Source: Hydractinia symbiolongicarpus
Lineage: Eukaryota > Cnidaria > Hydrozoa > Anthoathecata > Hydractiniidae
NCBI RefSeq assembly: GCF_029227915.1
Contig: NC_079880.1
Location: 10,879,501-10,943,500, forward strand
DNA length: 64,000 nucleotides
Direction: 5' to 3'
Shown: piece by piece, positions 42,421 through 54,272 of the stretch
Layout of the letters: each line of letters opens with the position of its first letter
Numbering within the stretch: position 1 is the first letter of the stretch
The notes under the pieces: model-generated
Told to the model about the DNA's origin: nothing
Databases searched by the model: none
The model's input: only the letters and a program-made list of their open reading frames with translations
Position numbers and translations under genes: made by a program

Positions 42421-44640
42421 CTTTTTTTAAAATATCAAAAATTTGATTGTTTCTTTTAAAACCACACGTTTATTTGAGGCTTTGTGTACTTTAAAAGTGA
42501 TAGCGTGCGAGAAGTATTAAAAATACATTGCTACTTCCACTAAAATAATCCACTTTAAATTATTGCTTGTGTAATGCATTTTGCACCCGTGCACAAGCAT
42601 TTTACCAGTACAATTTTTTGTTTTTTATGCTTTTTCTAAAATACATGTACCTAATGTATACAATATTTATTTGTTCATATTTGGACAGTTCCATCTCAAT
42701 CCAATACTATATACTATATAAACAATTTATAAGAAATCTGCGCACAAATAAATACAACCACTCAACACACTGTAAAATATCACATACGTGGAGTGACTCA
42801 GTACGCAAGAAGCCATTAAGCAGGGTACCAGAAATATAATTTGTATAGTTTCCTACGAATTAGTACGCAATCAAGTCACAATGGCCGAATATACGCCAAT
42901 GAATAATGGTTCTTAATTTTTTTTGTGGTGTATTACAAATTGGTGTGCAAACAAGTCATTATGGCAATCCGACAGAAGGAATGCAAGCGGCACTAGAAAG
43001 GCAACATAATTTTTTGCACTAAAACCTTGTAGTTTATTGCAAGCCCTGTTCTTATCCGAGTAATCAACAAGTATTCAGTAAGCAGAGTGTACAAAAACAA
43101 AGATTTCTTCAAATAAAATCCTAAATGCATTGCTAATTTAAAAGCCGTATCAATAACAACTACTCCTTTTTACGTTACTATTATTTTGGAAATTGTGCTT
43201 ATATGTTTTCTACGCTTTAAAAAGTTAGACCTTTTAATTTTTGAAGTGACATTGTTTTTGACACATTTTTTTCTGAAACCTAAAGGACCATTATGACAAT
43301 ACTTGACATACCAATGATGTTCTTGAAAGTATTAAGTACCAGCTTATTTTGTTCCGCATCGTGCCATGATCTGCTATAAAAGATAGGAAGATAATTTTAA
43401 ATATCGCTGTCTGACATGTAAAAGAATCAAATAAGGGTGCAAGAATAATTCAATACATTGTTGTAGGTATTATTAACAAGTAGAATAAGTGCGTTATGGT
43501 TTAACACATCAGGCATTGCTTTGTTCCATTTAAATCCAATACTATAAAACAAATAGCCCAATTTTGTTAAAAGGACAAACTAAAATAAATTTTAATAAAT
43601 TTTTTAATTTTTTTTAATTTAATAAATTTTTTTCGGAATTGAAATGAGATTAAGTTGCCTGTAGCAAAGTCTATGAAATAAAACAATTATAGTACTTTGT
43701 CATAGCAAAAGTATAAAAAGTGGAATATATCATAGCAAAACTTACATTGTTGTAAATCTCACAAGCAAGTAGCCCAAGCACTTCATGGTTTCTACTCGGC
43801 ATAAAACAAAAAAACCCAAATTAGTTACAAAAGTCAATGAAACAATTGAAGAACTTTGCCATAATGTTATGAAAGTGAAATATGTCATAACAGGATTTAC
43901 ATTGTTGCAAATATTAGAAGTAATTGGTATTGTGAATTATTATGATTAGTTTTTTTTCATTTCATATAATGCTAAAAAATAAAATTTTTAAATGCGGAAC
44001 TTACATATTAGAAGATTGTCGTAGTTATAATCTGTGAGTTTATGCAGAACAACCAGGATAACTTCATTCTCACGCAAACTCTCGCTGATTGCAGTGTCGG
44101 CTTGGACAGTTTGACCAGATGATACAGGTGAATTATGGTTCATTTTTAAATTATGAACTTTAAAAGGAATGTTGGATAAATAACACATGATATAAAAAAT
44201 TATGAAGTATGGGATGGATCATTCCACATATATAACAGAGGAAACACATAATATTGATCGAAAAAATAAGCAAAATGGATTAAAAAAACAAAGTTGTAGG
44301 GGGGATTATGAGATGGCACACATATAACATGAATAGACATAACAGGCAAGGGAAGAGAATTGTTAACACAGAATTTGATTACATAGACATTCAACATATA
44401 TATAACGTTTATAAAAAAGAGACATAGAATAAGAACATAGCACAAACAATACAGAAACGTGAGAAATAATTATTCTGGACACAACATAAAATGGATGGCA
44501 CAAACATTAAGATAAATGTGTTTTATCTAATGGAGTTGGAGTTTAACCTTTTTTACCTTCTCCATAGTTTTGCGTGACACACTAAACATTAGTGTCCGCA
44601 GTAGGGACCGGAATATGGTGCGAAGCTTTTGGAGAGAATG
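42421..44640. other. Non-coding stretch with local duplications
   Basis: No supported gene. Diverged direct repeats: TACGAATTAGTACGCAATCAA at 42854 and TACAAATTGGTGTGCAAACAA at 42933, each followed by GTCA(C/T)(A/T)ATGGC. A second pair of about 90 bp with AA..CAATTA/G....TTTG(T/C)CATA lies at 43661-43755 and 43826-43913. Confidence 0.5.
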
Positions 44641-45100
44641 TAGGCCGAAACTGAGTAAAGTAGGGAGAAGAGCAATGAATAGGACGACGAAGTGTTACAC
44701 TTAACGGCAGAGAACGAACAACATTACGCGACAGCACAAACGACACAGGTGGAGACATGGAGACACTTAAAAAGACACAGAAACCGAGATAGACGATGAA
44801 GAAGACACTATTGGAGACACTGAAAGAGAAGAAGATGGGGAATTAGAAACCTGAAATAAAAAAAGGTGACATAGAAGAAAGATTAGGCAAAGGATATTGA
44901 AACATGAAGAAGAAATATCATAAAGAGGAAAAGGAGTTGAAATCCACTATATGAAATATAACGAAGAAGAAGAAGAAAAAGAAGCTGCAGATACAAAAAA
45001 CGAAGGTAACTTGACGCACGTAACGTTGACGAGGAAGAATTTAAGAAAGAAAGATGAAGTGAGAAAGGAAGTGAAATCAATGTGGAAAAAGACGGCGGGG
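44640..45100. repeat. Purine-rich tract with GAA microsatellite
   Basis: GA-rich sequence with GAAGAAGAAGAAGAAAAAGAAG at its core (about 44963-44985), given here only as a microsatellite. The Glu/Lys-rich plus frame and the Ser/Leu/Phe-rich minus frames across it are composition by-products. Confidence 0.65.
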
Positions 45101-48100
45101 TTTTTTTCTGTATCGCCTGGTAGCTGTTGCTCCACAGCCTAAATGTACAAACATATGTCGTTTTGATTAAGAGAAAGTTTTATATGTAGGCGGCCTGGCT
45201 AGGCAAACGCGCTGGCTCACTTACCGGGATGGCTTTTAGCTTGTGTTTATATGAAGAAAAAAAACTACTTCGGTTAAGCGGGCTGAACAATAAAAACATT
45301 AAATAGTGTAGAACAAAAGAAATACTTTTCATAACAAAAGAGATCTTGCCTAGGTAAATAAGAAACAAGCTAGATCCTGGTTAACGGGCCAGTCTGCCAA
45401 CCGGGCTCATATAAACAGCCCCTTAATCAAAAAAAATAAAATTAAAAGCAATACATGCAAGAATATTATCCATTTTACTCCAATTCTTAATATATTTTTT
45501 AGACCATTGCGTTCATTAAATTATTACAGGCAAGAAGATTAGATTCATATGGTGTTGATACCATGACTTTCCGGCCTATACACCCCAGAAAAAAAGTTAA
45601 TGGTAATTTACAATGTCAAAATACGTTTACGTTTTTGTAATTGAGCAAAAGATTTTTTATCGTGTATTTGTTCCTCCTCTTTTTGTCTGCAACAAAGTTT
45701 ACTTGTTTAAAATACGAGTCCAAAATCCCTGAAAATCAAATTAGCAGGAAGGCGTAAAAGATTAAATTAAATCACACGTTAAGTGTGTTATCGAAGTTCC
45801 TTCTAAAGAAAAAAACTTGTTTGTTTATTAACTGAATGTTAACTACGTTTTTTTTAACGCTCTAAAGTCGATGATTTAATTTCTTTGGAATCTTTTTAAA
45901 AAAACAAAAACAAAAAAATGTATTATTTATTTGGCAATGTAATCAAGTAAAAATCTAATGTATGTGTTGGCCAAAACAGAATTACACACGCCTGTGATTT
46001 TTAGGACTGAGGGGAAGAAGGGGAAAGCAAAAAGCACCCCTCGTGTTTTTGAGTTAATTAAATTTGTTTTAAAGTTTGTTGAATTTTAATTAGAAATAAA
46101 CCAGCCGTTTCGGCAGGAAGTTCTACGGCGTATTACTGATTTATACCAAATTCTCCATGAGGGAGTATTTGTTTTAGTTCTCCAATTGTGAAGAAAAAGT
46201 GATCGCGTTATTAATAATTATTTTCAATTGGCACAACAAGACGAAAGAAAGGTATAAAAGTAGAAAAATGAGTTTAAGTTTGTAAACACCGCTTTTTTGA
46301 AAATGAGATGAAATGTAAAAACCAATAAAAACAACAATTTTTGAATTATTTTGTTTTTTAAAAAGAATTTTACTGTATTGAAACTCCTTGTAACCAAATA
46401 CAAATCTAAATTTTAGATCATAAAGATATTACAAACGACCGTCGTAGCTTGATGAAACTGGCAAAACCAACTGAACATGCAATAATAACTCAAAATGATT
46501 TATTTGTAAAAATAATAGGTTTTTGTCCCTTTTATACCGCTCAACTGGGTAGTGTTTTTATTAACACTCAAAAAACTAATAATTCACGTACCGCTACACT
46601 ACACTGGTACCCTTCTGTGCTTCACTAGTCTCGATAGTAAAAACGGCGATAGAAAAAAGAATCTTATTTTAAAGTTCTACCGGCTAAAGCTGTAGAACAA
46701 AAACTTACCTAATTTTTTGGTCTGTAACTAAATTGTTTAGAGTAGGAGCATCGCAATTTTAACCAATTTTAAATTTGCACCTATCATGTGTGTGACATAT
46801 CATTGAAGGCCAAATTAATACTAATGAAATGGTTTATTTTCGGACCCTAGTGTTAAAATTAATGTTGTTGAATGTTCTGAAACCATCACGTAGATAAGGT
46901 AGATAAGGACTACTCATCAACCTTTTTTGTAAAAACATAATGCACAAGTAATTCATAACATCACTCTGTAAATAAGTAATTAAAAGTTATTAGAGATAAT
47001 TTCCTCATGTCTATCTTTTTTTTTTTACTTTTTAATATTTCTTCAATCTCCTGGAATTTAAAGCGACAAAAACTTTACACTTTTACACTTTGTTGATTAG
47101 TGTAAAATATAGATATAATCTTTTATTTCACACAACTTAACATTAACAGATATTCACATATGAAAACACAGATGGAAAATATCTCGACGTGAATGTTTAA
47201 GAAGAGAGAGACAAAAATAACGTTTTAAATTATATTGGTCTTTAAAAATATGAGTAGTGAGAGGAGAACAACGAATGTTTAACAAAAAACATTTGAATTT
47301 CGAAAATAATTTCAAATGTTTTCAAGGCAAAGTATTTGCCAACAAAGCTTTCCTATATCAATACAGACATTCCTACCAGTTTTTCTGTGACATGCAAATG
47401 CGATTTTATTGGAAGAAACAGCCTACACAACTTTAATTTTGTCTGTAATAGTCACGAAAAATTAATATTTTGTTTCATTGTGGAATGATGTTTTGAGATT
47501 GACAGTAATCTCACAATATAATTCAAGACACCAATGAGAAATGAGTTTTCACACAAGTCTTTACAATATGACGAGATATTAAAATGATATTGCGCCGGAT
47601 ATTTATTTTATTTTTTCTCACCTCGCCACGCCTAAAAACCAGAAAACATCACCATACTCAAGCAGAGATAATGAAATGTTGAATAATTCTTACTTCTTTT
47701 ATGAGTATTTTTATCTTTTATATACTGATTCATAAGAAGTCGTTTTGAATACAATTAGTGGATACGGATAGGAATAAAAATGATGGAAACAGATAATTGC
47801 GAAGGAAATTTAATTGTATAGTCACACCCTTATAGCTCACAAAAAAGTGATTTTCATAATATTTTAGCACCTACTGTTAGTCAGTAAACGTACTACCTAA
47901 TAAACATGTGTAATTGTATTGCCATTGGAAGCCTCAATTATATAGTGCTGAGATAATTTGATAATTTTGATAATTTTTTGATACTTGTCAAAAATTAGGC
48001 TTAATACATTTTGGCTGCTGAAGAGTTCTATGAGTGAGAAATTTCATAAATTGCAGATGGCACCTTTTAGGAGTGAAATGAATTTGAACTTTGTTAGGGT

Positions 48101-48430
48101 TTTTTTAAAGATATTACAACAAGTCTGTTACACTTTTGATCCCCTCCCCAAGGAGAAAATGATATCTGTCATTTTGATGCTAAAAATCATAGCAAACAAA
48201 GAAGACAGCAAAGCTGAGTAGTCAAAATAAGACCTCGGGTTATAATTCGGGTTTTTAGTAGATGTAAAAGTTCCAAAATTCGATTATTTGAGTTTATTCC
48301 TCATAATTCTCTAATATAAGGACATATATATTCCTCATCTGATATCTGCTTTCACACTATCTTAAATTAAAGAAATATATGCCACATTACCATATCAGAG
48401 GGAAAAAATAAGTTAATGTTTATTACTTAC
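45101..48430. other. Long non-coding stretch
   Basis: No supported gene or repeat was recognised. Confidence 0.4.
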
Positions 48431-48743
48431 GCTTTGACGTTCAACAAATTCTTGAATCCATACTGGTGCATTCTAGCATAAGAAGAAACGTGATACAGAC
48501 ATGTAGGTCTATCTATAACACGGTCGTTGTGCATCTAAAAGTAGAACTTACCTACTGCGATCCAACGATGGATATCTTCAGGACAGTTTAAGCTATATGG
48601 AAATAACAGAAAACAATGTAATGACATTTCAACGAACAGCAACATAGCACATGTATATTTTTGTAATTTTTGTAGAGGAAGGTTAGCATGAAAAAAATAC
48701 GTACGGAACAACGTATTGCCGAACGTCTGGAGCATCATGTAAT
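48431..48743 (-). CDS. Candidate run of short host exons
   Basis: Two exons fit well. 48705-48743 (39 nt) sits after TTTAG and before GTACGT. 48552-48592 (41 nt) sits after a pyrimidine-rich stretch ending CATATAG and before GTAAGT. Their phases agree (two bases left, then one), giving LHDAPDVRQYVVP then LNCPEDIHRWIAV with a 112-nt intron. A third possible exon (about 48431-48516) starts after GTTATAG, keeps the frame (DRPTCLYHVSSYARM...) and ends before GTAAGT, but needs a 39-nt intron. The product is unknown. No upstream exon was established, and the match could be chance. Confidence 0.35.
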
Positions 48744-49914
48744 CTAAATCATAACGTGTTAGTTACACCTCGGTTTGAACCAATGCCAGCTTGAAGATTA
48801 GTTTGTGGTATTCCAATAGTAGAAGTTGATTTTCCAAAACGCTGCACGCTTGTTGATGAAACAAAAATATAAGGAGCGGTGTAGATACATGTTCTGACAA
48901 GTTACGACAAGTTACATGAGATCCAAACTTATTGTTGAAAGTTTAAGACTAAAATTGTACCTCTGTGATAGCCAATTTTTTACTAATTCCGACTCTGAAA
49001 TATTATAGATTAGTACAGCTAAAAATAATGCGATAAGGTTTGGAATGAAAAATACGGATGTGCCATTTGAAGTGAGTTTGTGCACGTCCTTGTTTCACTC
49101 ATGATTAATTTTTGAACTTTTACCAGAAATTTTTCTGCACAAGGGAGAAACAACAGGCTATGGCCGATTTTATTTCCGAAGAACTTGTTGGACTGCTGTG
49201 GCGTGGTTACAACAGGTTGTAGTCTGTTCTATATTGGGGAAAGTGCGGGAAAAATATATTTGTAAAATGCACATTACACCTGAAGCACTGTGTCGCCTTG
49301 AGCGCGGCACTAGAATTGCGACCTGGTGTGTATCTTTATTAAAGCAGTTCTTCCGGTGTTCAAGGCCAGGTCATGCAGCTAATCATTTACTGTCACTTCG
49401 ACAATGTTTTGTTGTGAGGAATTGCAACAAACGCATTTAGGGCCAAATAAAGTATAAACAACCTCATACATAAGTTAGTGGAAAACGGAGCGAAGTTCCG
49501 TTGATCTTACCCTAAAGCTATTAAAAACGCTTAACCGCAAAACATTTAGTACTCCGTTACTATCAAATGACACACAGTTTAAACTTTACGGCAGATTTTT
49601 CACAGGCGGACATAGGATTCTAGGTTATTTAGTCAGATCTGAAATTTTAAATGGTGCTAATTTTTGCTGATGTTAGCACGCTATAGTGATGTTGGTTGGC
49701 CATTTCGTAAAGTAGCACAAAACGGTCATTTCCACGAATCGAGGGTGGTACGTTGTTTGTAAGGACCTGACAGGTTAATTCCATGATTATATTAATTTTC
49801 CCAAAGCGTCTTTGCAAATAAAATCTCCATAATTCTATTTACCTAAATTGAAATTCCAGAAAGTGATTGGATTGTGATGTTTTGTCTGCTTCATGCTCGT
49901 ATTCTTTTTTACTT
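48744..49914. other. Region without a supported gene
   Basis: An 80-codon plus frame at 49198-49440 has normal complexity but no domain. A minus-strand stretch at about 48790-48860 is open (VSSTSVQRFGKSTSTIG) and might be another exon. Confidence 0.3.
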
Positions 49915-50125
49915 TTATATCAAATGCTTTATCTCCACATACTTCAACGATTCTCATGATCCAGTCACTGGGATCCATTGAATGCCACCGTTAGTTGGAC
50001 TAGTTTCCCCCTCTCCATAATATCTGCCTGTGTACATTGGTTGTTCCACCAACCACCAAGTCCTGGAAAGGTTGTAACATAATTTTGACCAGAAGACCAG
50101 AAGTATATTTTGCTATATATTTTCA
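49915..50125 (-). pseudogene. Fibrinogen-like domain fragment, decayed
   Basis: Reading minus, one frame gives SSGQNYVTTFPGLGGWWNNQ then C (about 50110-50035). The next frame gives GRYYGEGETSPTNGGIQWIP followed after a TGA by ESLKYVEIK. GGWW-x-x-C, the Asn-Gly-Gly-Ile-x-Trp box and SLKxxExK are in the order found at the C-terminus of fibrinogen-related domains. One frameshift and a TGA where Trp would be expected make it a remnant, unless the sequence has errors. No N-terminal part or exon was recognised. An alternative is an exon in a third frame (WIMRIVEVCGDKAFDIKV) that ends at GGTAAAT. Confidence 0.4.
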
Positions 50126-51399
50126 CGTTGCTAATGATTGATTCTCGAATTAATTTAACACATATTTCTTGGAATAGTATAGTCTATCCAATGTTGAGTT
50201 GTTGGATTCTTGTTGTAGATGTTACTTGTTCAGGATTTATTTTCGAATTGTTTTAATTATGAAAAGTGATTCATTGCTTCTCGTATATTTTTGTGAGAGG
50301 CAAATGTATATCGATAAGATGTTTAAATATTCCATCGAAACAGTAGTTAATCTTAATCTTTTGCTTTATCGATATTCTCGACCATGCTATTCAGCTCAGA
50401 TGTGATATGTTCTTTGTTCAATTTATGATATTTTTCGATAGGTTTTTATCCTTATTTTATTTTATTTAACACAGTAACAGTCAATTGATGACAACGGATA
50501 AACCAGTTTTAATAACTGCTGTTCGCGAAGATCTTCTTCTTACTTGTCCATCACGTTCATTTTGAAATTAGTGTTAAACTAAACTCCCTGAACGAAGTAT
50601 CACAGGTGTCAATATTTAAATCACCTAATATTACAACGTTCTCATAAAGTAGCAACTAGAAGTTTCCAGTTGTTTTATGAATTTATGTGCGTTCTGCTTT
50701 ATTAGCACCGACGAAGAACTATTTACTTGAAAGTAAAGTTTGGACCATTAGACGTAGGTATTAGGATAGAAAATATAGTAGTTGCAAAACATATAAAAAA
50801 TAAAGATATTTAGCAAAACAATTTAACGTCAATTCAAATAGTTATTGCGAAACTTTTTTTGAGAGTGAACAATAACATTTTCTTTGTATTCTGTCTCTGC
50901 TTTTTGGTAAGGAAAACGAGAAATTAAAATTCAATCGATTTAAATTTAATTAAAATTTAAAGACAGGCGCGAGGTACTAAGGGTGCAAGATAAAAAGTTT
51001 AAGATAGATTCGAGGGTAGGTTGAAAAGAACTTGTAGGTTCATCGGTTTAATGGTGAAAGAGTAGTAGATACAATAGTTTTTATGATTTGAATTTTAAAT
51101 TAAAATGAAGTTGCCCTAAGCGTTGCTTCATGAGTTGTTTGTTGTATTATTACAGATAAATACATTTACCTGCGATTTAATTTTCGTTAATGTGTCTGCA
51201 TCTTCTATTTAAAGTTTCATCTTTTGCACCCTGTTGCTGCTCCTTTTCTTTCACAACTAGTGTCTCATCCCATTTTCAAGCTTTAAAGTATTTTAATTTG
51301 AGTTTTACATCAATTCACAAAACATTTTTGCGACTCGATACTGCAAGCTGTATTTTCTATTCAAAATAAAAATTTGTAAAATTTAAAAATCAGCGTGCA
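50126..51399. other. Non-coding stretch
   Basis: No supported gene. It may hold the promoter of the GPCR-like sequence that follows. Confidence 0.4.
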
Positions 51400-53903
51400 A
51401 TGTTTGCCAATGGAAACCTTTTAAATTCGGAGAGTTTTAAGAATTCAGAATATCTACTTGAAGTCGTAATCTTAGGATTGATTACGACAAGACAAATGAT
51501 TTTTTTTTCATGTGTTTCTTTTGTAATGATATTTTCTATTGCAAGTTCTACAATTCAGCATTGCAATATTCAAGTAAAAGAACCAATTATTGGTACAGAG
51601 TATTTTTATATTGCTTTATATCCTTTTTCCTATGATGAAAAACTGTATCAAGAAATTCGGAACGAAAGTGCAACACCAACTAAACCCCTCGGACTTTTAA
51701 AATATTTTGTTTATAATGACATCAAGCGAATGCAGCAAATTGTGTTAACACTGTTGTTGGATAAAAGGTTTATTTAAAAGAACGGGAAGTCAAATATTTT
51801 CATTATTGAATCTCATTTACCGCAAGACTTGACATTACAAGTAGCAAGCATGGTTTTGCCTTTCCAATTGGCTGTAAGGATTATGAGCAAAGAACAAGAT
51901 ACGATAGATCCTAAGCGATACCCTAATATTAATCAATTATTAGTTAACACATACAGTGAACAGGTTATTCTATTATCAAAGCCTTTAATTTAAACAATAT
52001 AGCCTTCATAGCTTTGACTCATAATGAAAGAGACACAGCTTATAAAAGCGTTTGAGATGATTTATTGCAGAAAGATTTATGACTCTGTGTTGAACGATAC
52101 AATGTTGATTACGAAGACACAATCAAATGAAGGAATTCATTAAAGCAATTATATCCAAGAAGAACAAAAAATAATTTTGTGTTACACATCCACAGGAGAA
52201 AATAAAAATAGGTTCTTCAAACTTGTAAACATTTCACATCAACTAGGGTTATCAGGACGAAACTGGATTTGGAATAACTATTATCCTTCATTTGGAACTC
52301 TGTATAACGTCGCCGTCGGTGCTAGTGATGGAGCTATAGCTCTTAGAGGTGGTGTAAATCTTGGATATGACGTATCTAATACTAATTACATACTAGAAAG
52401 GACTAGCAAAATTGCATTTGCTGCAAATGCACTACTGAGTGTTTTACCTTTGTCCGAGTTAAAGTCCTCTTTGGAAACGGATCAAGGGGGGTTTAATTGT
52501 TTCTACCACAATACGAGTAGTGGAAAATCTAATGCGTTTAAAATAAATGAAAGATTTTATCGGACATGTGAAAGATTTGATAATACAAATTATCCATTAA
52601 AAGTACACTGGGGCAGCCAACTGTCTGGTTCCCCAAGAGCACAATGCCGAAAACGTTACTGTCCGACTTGATATCGTCCGATTCTTACGATACTCTTTGA
52701 CATTAAGGAAAACGGTCACAAGTTGTGAATATGTGTTCTATGCAAACATGGAAGCATTAAAACAAAAAATGGATCAGGAGAATGCTAGAAATGTTCTGGG
52801 TTTTTGGTATCAAATATAGAGAGAACACAGTGTTACGACCCATATCGCAACATCTACTTTTCATACAATAGCGCACCAGTTATTGCTGTCTCGGCTTTCT
52901 TAGCAGTGGGAGCTGTTTTAAATGTCATTTTGTTTACACATTTATAAATATCGGACAACACCAATCTTAAAATCAGCGAATACAAGACTTTCTGCAATTC
53001 AACAAGGTTGTCATATATATATAATTGTATAATTGTACCAAGGGAACTGTGATAGTGGTTTTCTCAGCAGTAGGATCAGTTTTAAATATAATGATTGGTT
53101 TAACCTTATATAAATATCGGACAACACCAATTATAAAATCCGCTAATACAAGGCTTTCTGCAATTCAACAAGGCTGTCATTTAATACTCTTCCTCATCAC
53201 GCCTGTGGCATTTGTGGGCGAACCAGTTTTAATTAAATGTCAAACCAGGCACATATTTGTTGGTCTTTTCCTTACAATAATATGTTCACTGAAATTTATC
53301 AAGACTCAAAAGCTAATGTTTATCTTTCATTCCCATCTGACAGTTTCCAAGCAAGAAAAATGTTTCGCGACACTAATTGATTTGTTTTGGGCTTTGTTAT
53401 TTGTTTCTGTACAGATGATAATAGTAATGTTTATGTTGTCGTATTCACCCGCAATCGTTTTAGAATCTCTTGATCAAAAAACTTTGGTGAGGAATTTGTA
53501 CTGTAACACTGGTGTTCATTTGAACCTACAGCATTTGTGTTGCGTTATAATCATGCTGATTGTTGTTGTCCAAGGATTAAGAGCATGGAAGTTGCCATCC
53601 TTTTTTAACGAAATAAAGTACATTACAATGGCCAACCTGTTGTCAATTCTTATGTCAGCTTGTATGATACCTTTGTACTACAGTGCCACGAATCCCATTA
53701 CACAAGTCTTCTTACACGTTATGTTGATATTGAGCTGCAATGTTACACTTCTAATCGTAATGTATGGGAACAAGGTGTACACAGTCTGGTTTAAATCGGA
53801 AAAAATCACATCAGCTGAATTTCGAAGAAAAATGCAAGAACATGCAAAAGAGAAAATAAACTCACCAATTAGTGAACGGGAAAGAAACTTGAACTTACGA
53901 TAA
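51400..53903 (+). pseudogene. Class C G-protein-coupled receptor, broken
   Basis: The layout is that of a class C receptor. A signal peptide begins at about residue 33 of the first frame (MIFFSCVSFVMIFSIASS). A ligand-binding (periplasmic-binding-protein type) region is spread over 51500-52671. The seven-helix domain is in the intact frame 53025-53903. TM1 is followed by the class C loop YKYRTTPIIKSANTRLS, and the third loop/TM6 start reads LRAWKLPSFFNEIKYIT, which is diagnostic for the class. Stops in the first frame lie at 51775 and 51991. The frame then shifts, and it shifts again between 52671 and 53025. A ~135-bp segment coding TM1 and loop 1 is duplicated. No intron signals are needed to read it, so it could be a processed copy or an intronless family member. 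No Cys-rich domain was seen, hence perhaps GABA-B-like. Confidence 0.75.
52879..53180 (+). repeat. Tandem duplication of the TM1-loop 1 segment in the GPCR
   Basis: 52879-53014 and about 53047-53180 are near copies: TATAAATATCGGACAACACC, then AATC/TTAAAATC, and CTTTCTGCAATTCAACAAGG in both. The offset is 166 bp with an unrelated AT-rich join. The first copy follows on from the extracellular region and the second leads into TM2. Confidence 0.9.
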
Positions 53904-53934
53904 ACTTTCTACAGTAATTTAGTAATAGTTAATA

Positions 53935-54080
53935 GTTATATTGAAGAAGAACTACTTTGTTCATTACTAACATACTGCCAAGCAGTGAGCGGGATTCGAT
54001 CCGCGGTCCCCAGAACTGGGAGCCGCAGACGAACCCACTACACTACGTGCGGCAATATGTTAGTGATGAACTCAGATAGT
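53935..54080 (-). mobile_element. tRNA-derived SINE-like element with inverted ends (copy B)
   Basis: On the minus strand the core reads TAGTGTAGTGGG (fits the pol III box A consensus TRGYNNARNNGG) and, about 45 bases on, GGATCGAATCC (one mismatch to box B). It is followed by CGCTCACTGCTTGGCAGTAT. The core is flanked by inverted ends TTCATTACTAACATACTGCC and GGCAATATGTTAGTGATGAA. The tRNA-like fold is imperfect (one mismatch in the T stem; no clean anticodon arm), so it is a SINE head, not a working tRNA gene. It starts 30 bp after the GPCR stop. Confidence 0.7.
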
Positions 54081-54159
54081 TTATCCGGATGGTGTGTATA
54101 CATATAGGCAAATATTTATCATAGCACATCCGTATTTCATTCTCAACAGAGAATGGTTC

Positions 54160-54272
54160 ACCCCGATCAGACCTCTGATCATGACGGGCGAGTATAATGC
54201 GTGTAAGTCATATTGAAGAAGAACTACTTTGTTCATCACTAACATACTGCCAAGCAGTGAGCGGGATTCGAT
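54160..54272 (-). mobile_element. SINE-like element, partial copy C
   Basis: The same tail (CAGTATGTTAGTGATGAACA ... CTTCAATATGACTTACACGC on minus) ends on one side inside box B (ATTCGAT|AATAG) and continues on the other into a stretch with the small palindrome GATCAGACCTCTGATC. It shares ACTTACACGCATTATAC with copy A. Confidence 0.7.

Noticed and set aside
44951-45142. Glu/Lys-rich plus-strand frame
   Set aside because: It arises from a GAA microsatellite in a purine-rich tract.
53990-54058. A possible tRNA gene on the minus strand
   Set aside because: Box A and box B are present, but the T stem has a mismatch, no proper anticodon arm forms, and the unit is repeated nearby as a SINE head.
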